DNA of 8,117 nucleotides from a bacterium (lineage in GTDB: Bacteria; Planctomycetota; UBA1135; UBA2386). Below are positions 1 to 7,400 of the stretch, piece by piece. The notes beneath the pieces were generated by a model. The model did no database searches, was not told the DNA's origin, and saw only the letters and a program-made list of their open reading frames with translations. The first letter of the stretch is position 1; each line of letters starts with the position of its first letter. Position numbers and translations under genes: made by a program. The stretch is from NCBI GenBank assembly GCA_011051855.1, contig DRKG01000513.1, positions 1 to 8,117 on the forward strand, written 5' to 3'.

Positions 1-960
1 CGGAGGATCGCTCAGCAGGCGGTCGAGCCGATCGCGCGCCTGCTGCAGTGCCTGCGGGTCTTGGTCGGCCGCGGCCTTCTGCAGGCGCTCGCCGGCCTGG
101 CCCAGGCGCTGCTGCTGCCGCTGGTCGCGCAGTTCGCGCTGCAGCTCGCGAACGCGCTCGGACAGATCGCCGAGATCGAACGCTTCGCGGCGGGCTTCGG
201 GCGTGCGTCCGGCGGCCTCGTCGGCGAGGCCCTGTTCGAGGCGCTGCTGGTCCGTGAGCAGTCGCTGCACGGCCTGCAGCGCGCTCTCCAAGAACGGCCG
301 CCGGGTGCCGGCGTTGCGCGCGTTGCGTTCCGCCTCGCGCCGCTCGTCGCCGCGCAACCGGGCGAACGCGTCGGCCAGCGCCTGCTCGGCGGGCGACAGT
401 TCGGACTGCATCGCCCGTTGGCGGCGCTCGATCAGTTCGCGCTGGCGTCGTTCGAGTTCGCGCGCGGTGCGCGCCTGCTCGGTGACCAGCTCCATTTGTT
501 CGTCGAGGCTCTCGATCGACTTGCGCGCCAACAGGATGTTGAGCAGCCGTTCGAGATCGGCGACGACCTCACGCTGCTTGCGCAGGGCTTCGGTGAACGC
601 GGTCGTCTCGATGTCTTCGCGGATGCTGGCGACGTCGCGCAGGATGCCGGATCGCTCGAGGTGGGCGAGCCCCTCCTGCAGGTGCTTCACCTGCTCCTGC
701 TTGCCCTCGCGCTGGTAGCGCGCGATCAGCCGCTGCATCAGTCGCTGCAGTCGTTCGGCCTTGTGCAGGATCTCGTCCTGATCGCGGCGCAGCCGCTCGA
801 CCGCCGCCTGGTCGATCTCGCCGGTGCCCCCCTGACCCGGCAGCGAGCCCTGACCCGGCAGCGAGCCCTGACCCGGCAGCGAGCCCTGCGGGGCGGCGAT
901 GCCGAACAGCAGGGCGCCGAGCAGCAGGGAGGAGAACGCGTTGACGATGCGGTCGGTCAT
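1..960 (-). CDS. Exported or membrane-anchored coiled-coil protein, N-terminal 320 residues (3' end outside window)
   Basis: Reading the minus strand from the ATG at 960-958 gives an uninterrupted frame of exactly 320 codons to the left edge. Residues 1-24 look like a signal peptide or anchor: Arg4, then AFSSLLLGALLFGIAA. Residues 26-43 are three perfect copies of GSLPGQ. From residue 48 the chain is highly charged and helical with many Leu, Gln, Glu and Arg, for example REVVADLERLLNILLARKS (130-148) and ARELERRQRELIERRQRAMQ (166-185), as expected for a long coiled coil. A GAGG site lies 6 bases upstream of the ATG, and the ATG overlaps the stop of the DUF4175-like gene (TGATG). This supports both the start and co-translation. 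I recall a long coiled-coil protein of this type often following DUF4175-like genes in planctomycetes; a role as partner or spacer at the envelope is inference. No enzyme domain is visible in this part. The unseen C-terminal part could change the picture. Confidence 0.8.
   Translation of the reverse strand, partial: MTDRIVNAFSSLLLGALLFGIAAPQGSLPGQGSLPGQGSLPGQGGTGEIDQAAVERLRRDQDEILHKAERLQRLMQRLIARYQREGKQEQVKHLQEGLAHLERSGILRDVASIREDIETTAFTEALRKQREVVADLERLLNILLARKSIESLDEQMELVTEQARTARELERRQRELIERRQRAMQSELSPAEQALADAFARLRGDERREAERNARNAGTRRPFLESALQAVQRLLTDQQRLEQGLADEAAGRTPEARREAFDLGDLSERVRELQRELRDQRQQQRLGQAGERLQKAAADQDPQALQQARDRLDRLLSDPP
832..885 (-). repeat. 18-bp perfect tandem repeat, three copies, in frame
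   Basis: The plus-strand unit ctgacccggcagcgagcc occurs three times without mismatch at 832-849, 850-867 and 868-885, followed by a further ctg. On the coding (minus) strand it encodes GSLPGQ three times (residues 26-43) directly after the predicted signal sequence of the coiled-coil protein. The unit length is a multiple of three, so gain or loss of copies by slippage would keep the frame. It is probably a flexible linker. Confidence 0.97.
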
Positions 961-962
961 CA
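958..962 (-). promoter_or_regulatory. TGATG stop/start overlap between DUF4175-like and coiled-coil genes
   Basis: The TGA of the DUF4175-like gene (962-960) shares its A with the ATG of the coiled-coil gene (960-958). The same overlap type occurs at the preceding junction, so the three downstream genes are chained by coupled starts. Confidence 0.82.
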
Positions 963-3290
963 CTTGCCTCGCACTTCTTCGGTACGACTCTGCAGGTCGC
1001 GCTGGCGGTCGCGCAACGCTCGCACTTCCTGCACCAGATCCTGGTAGTCGTTCCATTCCTCTAGGCGCAGCAGCAGTTGCTGCAGCACTCCTTCGATGTG
1101 GGCCTGGCGTCGCTGCACCTCGGCCAGCAGCGGGCCTCGGTCGCTCGGTCCGCGGGCGACCTGGGCCTTCGCCAGCAGCTCGGCGACCACCGGTGCGTCG
1201 CCGTTCGCGATCTGATCGGTCAGGTCGATCATCGCGAGGATCGGATCGAGGGTGGTCTCCATGGCGCCGAGCGTGGAGTCCCTACGTCGTCGAATCAGGT
1301 CGCGGTAGAACTCCGGGTCGAGTGCCCGGGCTTCGGTCAGCGTCGCCGAGTGTTCGCGGTAGAGTTCGACGACGGCAGCGGCGTGCTGGCTCGGCTCGAG
1401 CCGGTTCCAGAGGTGCAGGTCGAACGAACGCATCAGCCCGCGGTGCACGCGCTGCAGGGCACTCTGGATGCGTCCCTGGCCGACTTCCACGCCGGTCAGC
1501 ACCTGGGCGAACTCGGCTTCGCCCGGCGGCGTGGTGTCGCCGGTTCGGGCCAACAGGTCGGCGAGGCGGGCGCGGCGGTCACGCTGCACGTCGTGGGCCT
1601 GGGTGACCTCCTCGCGCAGGCGGCGGAACGCCTTGGCGATCAGCGAGGCGAGTTGCGGTGGGTCGACGATCTGCACGATGCGCCGCGGCAGTTCGGCGCG
1701 GCCGGCCTCGGGCAGCCTGTTGTCGGCCAGCGTGACCTGCAGGAACAGTCCCTTGCCGGTGGCGTCGTCGTCGAGCAGCTCGCGCACCTCGATCAGTTCG
1801 GTCGGCAGCAGGCGCTGGACCGGGGCCCCGGCACGTGTCCGGCCGTCGCCCGCGGGCGTCATCAGGGACCGCTGCAGCACCTGCTGCGTGTCGCGTTCGA
1901 CGCTGAGGTCGACGCGGGTCAGGCCGAAGTCGTCGCGGGCGTCGATGCGCAGGCACAGGAGCCCGGTCGGCTGCAGCGCAAAGGTGTCGTCTTCGGGCAA
2001 GAGCCAGCGGCCGACCGGCGCGTAGTCCTGCAGCACGCTGATCGGGTAGGTGCCCGGATTCGGATTGCGCAGACCGGTGTCGGCGACCAGTTCGATCTGG
2101 TAGCGGTCGGATGCGGTCAGCACGAACTCGCCCGCGAACGCAGTGGCCGCACCGCCGTCGTCCTGCACGTTCCGCGCCGCCAGCGGCAGCCGGCGACCGT
2201 CTTCGAGGAACACCATCGTCGCGGTGCGCACCGGCGCGGTCGCCTCGACCGACAATGCGACGCGGCTTCCGACCAGGGCCTCGATCGCGCCGCCGACCTG
2301 TTCGAGGTGGTCGACGCCGGTGTAGGCGGGCGGGGTGATGCTGGCGGTCAGGGTCGCCACCTGGGCCGGGCGCACGGTGCGCACGACCACCAGGCGATCC
2401 CCGTGCTCGTCGTCGCCGCCGCGAGCGTGGAACTCGAACGAGCCGGACAGGCGGCGGAACACGTGGCGGAAACGGTCACCGGGGCGCGGCGTCAGTGGCA
2501 CGCTGCGGCGGTCGCCGGTGGTGCCATCGCTGCGCAGCGTGCGCAGGTCCAAGAACGCTTCCTTGGGCACGACGCCCTTGGCCAGCACCGATACGTGCAG
2601 GTCGGCGCCGGCGGGCATCACCAGTTCGGTCTCGCCGTCGTGGTCGGTGCGCTGCAGGTCCGGGCCAGCGGGAGGCAGTTCGACGAGCAGCGTGGTTTCG
2701 CGCGGGTAGTCGACGCCAATGCCGAGATGCCGCAGCGCGAAGGTGCGCGCCGTCGCCGGGGCGCTGACGGCGCCGATCGCGAGTGCTGCGACCAGCAGAA
2801 CCGCCCCGGCGGTGACCCGGCCGAGCGCCCGATGGTCGAACAACGCCCGCAGGTCGAGTTCGCGGGTGCGGTCGATGGTCTCCTGCCACAGGCGTTCGAT
2901 CATTGCGCGCGACTGGTTGCGCAGTTCGCGTGCGTCCGCGTCGTGCAGTTGCACGGCGCTGATCAGGCGCTGGTGCAGGTCGGGGTAGGTGTGCTCGATC
3001 CACAGCGCCAGATCGCGGTCGCGGAACCGTCGGCTGAGCGGGTAGCGCACGAAGCGGGCGATCGCGTAGCTGCCGACCGCGACCGTGATCAGCGTGTGCA
3101 GCAGGCGGACGGCCGTCGGCAGGCGCAGCCAACGGTCGAGCACGAAGAACAGGGCCACCAGCACGGCGATCCAGAGCACCGCCTTGGCCAGGCCGAACCA
3201 CAGATACCGGGAACGCAGGCGCCCGAGCTGACGGGCCAGCAAGGGGCGCAGGTGCGCGGTGACAGGATCGTGCCCGGAGGCGGTCGGCAT
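960..3290 (-). CDS. DUF4175-like membrane protein with large periplasmic region
   Basis: The product has 776 residues. Three hydrophobic segments (about 31-52, 60-80 and 158-178) are probable transmembrane helices. The Arg-rich stretches at 22-28 and 81-95 suggest by the positive-inside rule that the N-terminus and the 81-157 loop are cytoplasmic and that residues 179-776 are periplasmic. The loop carries LALWIEHTYPDLHQRLISAV (94-113), an Ile-Glu-x-x-x-Pro-x-Leu-x-x-Arg-Leu pattern I associate with planctomycete DUF4175-like proteins. The periplasmic part has beta-rich stretches with ITPPAYTG (318-325), DYAPVGRWLLPEDD (422-435) and ARDDFGL (451-457), followed by a mostly helical, charged C-terminal third (about 545-776) ending in a coiled-coil-like segment. 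DUF4175 is my best family match from motifs and layout, made without a profile search; biochemical function is unknown. The ATG overlaps the previous stop (TGATG) and has no recognisable Shine-Dalgarno, so translation probably depends on reinitiation. The stop again overlaps the next start. Confidence 0.82.
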   Translation of the reverse strand: MPTASGHDPVTAHLRPLLARQLGRLRSRYLWFGLAKAVLWIAVLVALFFVLDRWLRLPTAVRLLHTLITVAVGSYAIARFVRYPLSRRFRDRDLALWIEHTYPDLHQRLISAVQLHDADARELRNQSRAMIERLWQETIDRTRELDLRALFDHRALGRVTAGAVLLVAALAIGAVSAPATARTFALRHLGIGVDYPRETTLLVELPPAGPDLQRTDHDGETELVMPAGADLHVSVLAKGVVPKEAFLDLRTLRSDGTTGDRRSVPLTPRPGDRFRHVFRRLSGSFEFHARGGDDEHGDRLVVVRTVRPAQVATLTASITPPAYTGVDHLEQVGGAIEALVGSRVALSVEATAPVRTATMVFLEDGRRLPLAARNVQDDGGAATAFAGEFVLTASDRYQIELVADTGLRNPNPGTYPISVLQDYAPVGRWLLPEDDTFALQPTGLLCLRIDARDDFGLTRVDLSVERDTQQVLQRSLMTPAGDGRTRAGAPVQRLLPTELIEVRELLDDDATGKGLFLQVTLADNRLPEAGRAELPRRIVQIVDPPQLASLIAKAFRRLREEVTQAHDVQRDRRARLADLLARTGDTTPPGEAEFAQVLTGVEVGQGRIQSALQRVHRGLMRSFDLHLWNRLEPSQHAAAVVELYREHSATLTEARALDPEFYRDLIRRRRDSTLGAMETTLDPILAMIDLTDQIANGDAPVVAELLAKAQVARGPSDRGPLLAEVQRRQAHIEGVLQQLLLRLEEWNDYQDLVQEVRALRDRQRDLQSRTEEVRGK
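967..970 (-). promoter_or_regulatory. Ribosome binding site of the coiled-coil gene
   Basis: A GAGG on the minus strand lies 6 bases upstream of the ATG at 960, inside the last codons of the preceding gene. It supports this ATG as the start and allows initiation in addition to coupling. Confidence 0.65.
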
Positions 3291-3292
3291 CA
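3288..3292 (-). promoter_or_regulatory. TGATG stop/start overlap between toroid and DUF4175-like genes
   Basis: The toroid gene's TGA (3292-3290) shares its A with the ATG of the DUF4175-like gene (3290-3288). The 20 bases upstream contain no purine-rich Shine-Dalgarno, so initiation here probably relies on ribosomes finishing the upstream gene. Confidence 0.8.
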
Positions 3293-4429
3293 GCGTTGGA
3301 AGATCGGCAGGTATTGCAGCGGGATCTGCAGGATCAGTGTCGCGACGGCAGTGGCGAACGCGTCACCGGGGCCCGGCATACAGCGCCACGAACCGTCGCG
3401 GCGCTGCTGGTCGAGCAGCTCGCGCTTGATCATACGGAAGTAGCGCTGCCACTTCGGATCCCCGGTGATGTAGTAGGCCTGCACGGCGTAGTAATGGCCG
3501 TAGTAGAAGAAGTAGTGGTGGCGCCAGTCGCGGCTGAATCCGACCACCGAACGGTCCAGGTAGTCGAGCGCGTCACGGATGATCGGGCTGTCGTATTCGC
3601 CGGCCGCGTACAGCGTGGTCACGCCGGCGGCGGTCAACGGAAACGTCGCGCGGGTATGTTCGCGGTTTTGGTAACGAAAGCTGCCGCCCATGTCGCCGTA
3701 GGCGCCGTGGCCGCGGTAGCGGTAGCTGCGGTCGTTGCTGCGCACCGCGCTGCGGTAGACGTAGTTCTGCGCGTTGCGGATGGTCGTCAACGGCACGTGG
3801 ATGCCGACGTTGCGGGCCGAGCGCAGTGCCAGCACCTGGCAGACCGTGATCGACATGTCGGACTCGCGCGCGAACGGCCGGTAGCGCCAGCCGCCCTCGG
3901 CGTTCTGCGAATCGACGATCAGGTCGACTGCGCGCTGCAGCGTGCGCTTGACGTCCTCGCGCTCGACCATGCCGTAGACCTCGGCCAAGAACAGGGTCGC
4001 GAAGGCGTGGCTGTACATGCGCGTGCCGTTCGACATCAGTTGGCCGTCGTCCTGCGAGCAGGACAGTACGAAGTCGAGGCCGCGGCTGATCTGCTGGCCG
4101 TACTTGCCGCGATCGGGCAGGTGGCCGCCCGCGAGGTAGCTCATCAGAGCGAGCGAGGTCACGCCGACGTGCGGCAGCGGGCGTTCGTCGAGCGTGCGGT
4201 AGTCGGTGTTCAGCTTGTAGCCGACGAGCTCCGCCCAGTAGCCGTCCGGGTGTTGGTGGGCAGCCAGCCATTCGTGACCGCGAGCGACCGCCTGACGCAG
4301 TTCGTCGTCGATCAGTTGGCGGTTGCTGGCGCCGCGCCGCAACGTCTCCTGCGCCGGCATCGCGGCGCAGACGGCCGCCAGGGCCAGCAGCAGGAGCGGT
4401 CGTCGAAACATGCTCATCGGGTTCCTCAT
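3290..4429 (-). CDS. Exported prenyltransferase/squalene-cyclase repeat (alpha/alpha-toroid) protein
   Basis: The 379-residue product begins with a signal peptide: Arg9-Arg10, then a hydrophobic LLLLALAAV core and a likely cleavage near AMPA-QE (residues 23-28). The mature part shows repeated helix pairs ending in QW-like turns: HQHPDGYW (58-64), SQDDGQL (125-131), SQNAEGGWRY (174-183), GGSFRYQ (248-254) and QQRRDGSW (341-348). These are typical of the toroid fold shared by squalene cyclases and prenyltransferase subunits. The C-terminus (LQIPLQYLPIFQR) resembles, from memory, planctomycete members annotated as prenyltransferase/squalene-oxidase repeat proteins. The DxDD catalytic acid motif of squalene-hopene cyclases is not seen; the nearest candidate is ESDMSIT at 189-195. 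Cyclase activity is therefore doubtful, and a binding or structural role is equally possible. The first ATG (4429) lies in an ATGA overlap with the upstream gene; Met5 (4417) has a better-spaced ribosome site and may be the true start. Cys21 is not in a canonical lipobox. Confidence 0.88.
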   Translation of the reverse strand: MRNPMSMFRRPLLLLALAAVCAAMPAQETLRRGASNRQLIDDELRQAVARGHEWLAAHQHPDGYWAELVGYKLNTDYRTLDERPLPHVGVTSLALMSYLAGGHLPDRGKYGQQISRGLDFVLSCSQDDGQLMSNGTRMYSHAFATLFLAEVYGMVEREDVKRTLQRAVDLIVDSQNAEGGWRYRPFARESDMSITVCQVLALRSARNVGIHVPLTTIRNAQNYVYRSAVRSNDRSYRYRGHGAYGDMGGSFRYQNREHTRATFPLTAAGVTTLYAAGEYDSPIIRDALDYLDRSVVGFSRDWRHHYFFYYGHYYAVQAYYITGDPKWQRYFRMIKRELLDQQRRDGSWRCMPGPGDAFATAVATLILQIPLQYLPIFQR

Positions 4430-4437
4430 CGGTCCTC
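4423..4437 (-). promoter_or_regulatory. Two alternative ribosome binding sites for the toroid gene
   Basis: One GAGGA (4437-4433) stands 3 bases before the first ATG at 4429, which is rather close. A second GAGGA (4427-4423) overlaps that first start codon and stands 5 bases before the Met5 ATG at 4417-4415, a better spacing. Either start leaves the signal peptide intact. If Met5 is used, the gene starts 8 bases after the upstream stop instead of overlapping it. Confidence 0.55.
4426..4429 (-). promoter_or_regulatory. ATGA stop/start overlap between propeller and toroid genes
   Basis: The minus-strand ATGA contains both the TGA stop of the propeller gene (4428-4426) and the first ATG of the toroid gene (4429-4427). 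This four-base overlap is a common arrangement for translational coupling and argues for a shared transcript. Confidence 0.85.
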
Positions 4438-7400
4438 GCGTGGGCCGTCGGCGAGCAGAATCAGGCCCTGGGTCGTCGACAGCACAGTGTAGGGCCCAAC
4501 CGCGCTCATCCCATGGGGGGCGCCGCGTGCGGCGATGCCGTGGTGCTTGATGCCACCGGCGAACGCGCCCCTTCTGGTCTGCAGGTCGATGGCGTAGAGG
4601 CGGAAGTCGCCATTCGAACGCCGCGGTCGCACGCCGAACGTCACGAAACCGTCACCGAACTGCGGTGTGCGCATGATGTCGCCGTCGTCGGGCGCCAACG
4701 GCAGGGCGAAGCTAGGTCCGGCGGTGACGCCGACGCAGACCAACTGGCGGGCACGACTGGCCCGGTCCACGAAGGAGCTGACCAGCAGCGTGGTCGGCGC
4801 CGGGTTGTCGAGCCAGGAGCGTTCCCAGTTGAGCACGTTGGCATCGACGCCGACGTCGAGATCCTGGACCACGCTGCCGTCGTCGGCGGCGAGCACGACG
4901 ACCCGGCTGCTGCGCTGCTCGTTGGCCTCGACCACGACGAACCGCGTGCCGCGGCGCTGCGCCAGCAGCAGCGTCGAGCCGGCGTTGCCCTGCCACTGCC
5001 AGCGCACGTCGCCGGTGTCGTCGAGTGCGAACACCTGTGGTTCGGCACTCGTCATCCGGCCATCGACCGGCAGGTAGATACGCTGTTGGTCGCCGCTGAT
5101 ACCCTGCGGGTAGAGGCGGGTGGCGAGGCTGGCGCGGTTCAGTTGCAGGCGGTCCGGCCCGACCGCGCGCCGCAGCGGGATGCGGCGGAGGGCGGTGCCG
5201 GTGATCGGATCGAGGCGGGTGACGGTCGGCGGGTCGTTGGTCGTCTTGCCGAGCGACAGCAGCAGGAGCTGGTCGGCGATCGGCTTGGGCTTGAACTGGT
5301 GGCCGCCGAGACTGCTGGTGAACAGGCGCGTTCCGGTCAGGGGTTCGATGCCGATCAGCTCGCTGTTGCCATCGGGAATCGAGGGTTGCGCCGACACGTG
5401 CATCACGCCGGTGGTGATGCCGAGGCTCTCGATCAATCGCGGCTGCTCGAACTCCAGCTCCCAGCGCAGTTCGCCGCTGCGGTAATCGAGCGCGAACAGC
5501 CGTTCCATGTCGGGCACGAGCAGGGTGTCGCCGCACACGATCACGTGCTCGAGGAACTCGACCGGCGTGGCGAACAACTGCCGCTGGCCGCCTTCGGCGT
5601 CGATGTCGAACGCCACCAGCTCGCTGCCCGCGACCACGTAGATCGGGGTGTCGGGTTTGCGGGGGAAGCCTTTGCCGATGCGCGTGTCGACGGCGCGCAC
5701 GTACTCCTGGCGGGAACGCGGGCGGACGCGCAGCAAGACCCGGCGCGGCAACTGCACGGCGGTCGAAGCCGGCTCCGGCGGCCCCGCGGCGTCGGCATCG
5801 GCGCGGGCGACGGCGGCGAACGTGCGGCCGGCGTCGGCCGGCCAGTCGGAGGGCTCGTCGTGGGCACGGAGCCGTCGGGCCATCGCGCGCACCAGCGGCG
5901 CGTTGCCGCGCCGGCCGGCGGCGACCTGCACGCGCCGCAGCACGCCGGGGGATACGGTGCCGGTGCGGATGGCGCGGCCGAGCACCTGGCAGGCGACGCC
6001 CAGATCCCCGTCCTCGACCGCGCGATCGAGCAACCGGATGCCGGCCTCGCGCGCGGCCGCGCTGTTGGGGAAGCGGCGCGTCAGTGCCGCGAGCGCGTCG
6101 CGATCGCTGCCGGCCGCGCGCAGCGCTTCGTTGGCGCGGGCGTCGATCGCGGCGTAGACCTTCGGGCCGTGGGCCGTGATCAGGCGGGCGATCGCCGCCT
6201 CGGCGAGCCGGGCGGCGGTGTCGCCGCCGATGGTGGTCTGGCCGTGGCGTTCGAGCAACTGCTGCCACAGCGCGATCGCGCGCGGTGGGTCGTGCTCGAA
6301 GGCGAGGGCGCGTTGCCACAGCACGAACGTCGCCACCGGCACGCCGAGTTCCGGCATCTCGGCGGCCGGAGCGCGCCGCTCGAGCCGTTCGAGCTCGCGC
6401 AACAAGCGTTTGCGATCGCCGCGGCTGTGCTGCAGCACCTTGCTCTGCACTTCGAGCCAGTGGGCGAGGTCGGGGGCGAGTTCGCGCGCGCTCGCGTAGC
6501 GGTCGAGCACGTCCGATCGCTGGTGCAGTTCCGCTGCCTCTGCGACCGCGAGTGCCGCGGCGTAGAGTTCCTTCTGCAGCGCGATGCGCGTCGGGTGGTT
6601 CGGCGGCAAACCGCGCTCGATGCACGCGGTGAGTCCGCGCCGGAACAGCTCCTGCACCGCGGCCGATTCGGCGACCGGGGCGTCGTCGGTGAGCAGCGCC
6701 TTGCGCAGCGAAGCCAGCCGCAGCAGGGCGGCGGGATCGTCGGGTTGCGCCCGCACCGCCGCCTGGCTGCGCGCGAGCAGCGCCTCGACGTCGAGCAGCA
6801 GGCCGAAGCTGCGGTTGCGCAGCGACGCGACGACGCCGTCGACCAGCATCAGGTTGCCGGGCCTGAGGCCGTTGCAGCGCAGCTCGGCCACCGGTTTGGC
6901 CGGCATGCCGGTGCGGTCGAATGCGAGCACGCGGTCCAGCGTCGGCACGAACACCGCGTCTTCGGTGACCGCGGGGCGGGCCGGGATGCGCAGCAGCCGG
7001 CGGCCGTCGATCTGGTCGGGGCGCACGAGCTGGCGTACGACGGCGCGGCCGAACGTGTTGTCCGGCCGTGCGCGCACGGCGACGACGCCGGCGCCGGACA
7101 GCACGAACTCGTCGTCGATCGTGCCGCACAGCCATTGCACGCGGTTCTCGATGCCGCCGATGCGCGCGTCGAACGGCAGCCGCCACAGCGCGGCCCCGCT
7201 GTCGACGTCGAGGCCCAGCACCGCCTGCGAGTCGAGCGGAGTCAGGCAGACGACGCCGTCGCAGACCACCGGTGCGTTGTTGGCGAAGAACACCTGGCGC
7301 TCGAGCTGGCCGTGCAGCATCGCCTTCGGCATGCTGACCACGTCGTAGGCGGAGACCCAGCGCACGCGGCCGTCGGCGGCATCGAGCGCAAACGCGACGC

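Noticed and set aside
61..1047. Open frame of 328 codons on the plus strand at the left end
   Set aside because: It is antisense to the coiled-coil gene, which has a signal sequence, ribosome site and coupled start. The repeated LTRQRA in its product is just the 18-bp repeat read backwards.
1077..3443. Open frame of 788 codons on the plus strand, antisense to the DUF4175-like gene
   Set aside because: It is the mirror of the real frame's codon bias; it has no recognisable domain, runs across the junction into the toroid gene, and the minus-strand frame has transmembrane helices and coherent motifs.
4364..4375. Lipoprotein signal at Cys21 of the toroid protein
   Set aside because: The residues before Cys21 are Ala-Ala-Val, not the canonical lipobox Leu-(Ala/Ser)-(Gly/Ala)-Cys; an ordinary signal peptide fits better.
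3296..4492. Open frame of 398 codons on the plus strand, antisense to the toroid gene
   Set aside because: Val/Ala/Gln/Arg-rich product without a domain; it spans the 4426-4429 gene junction of the opposite strand and is explained by high GC at third positions.
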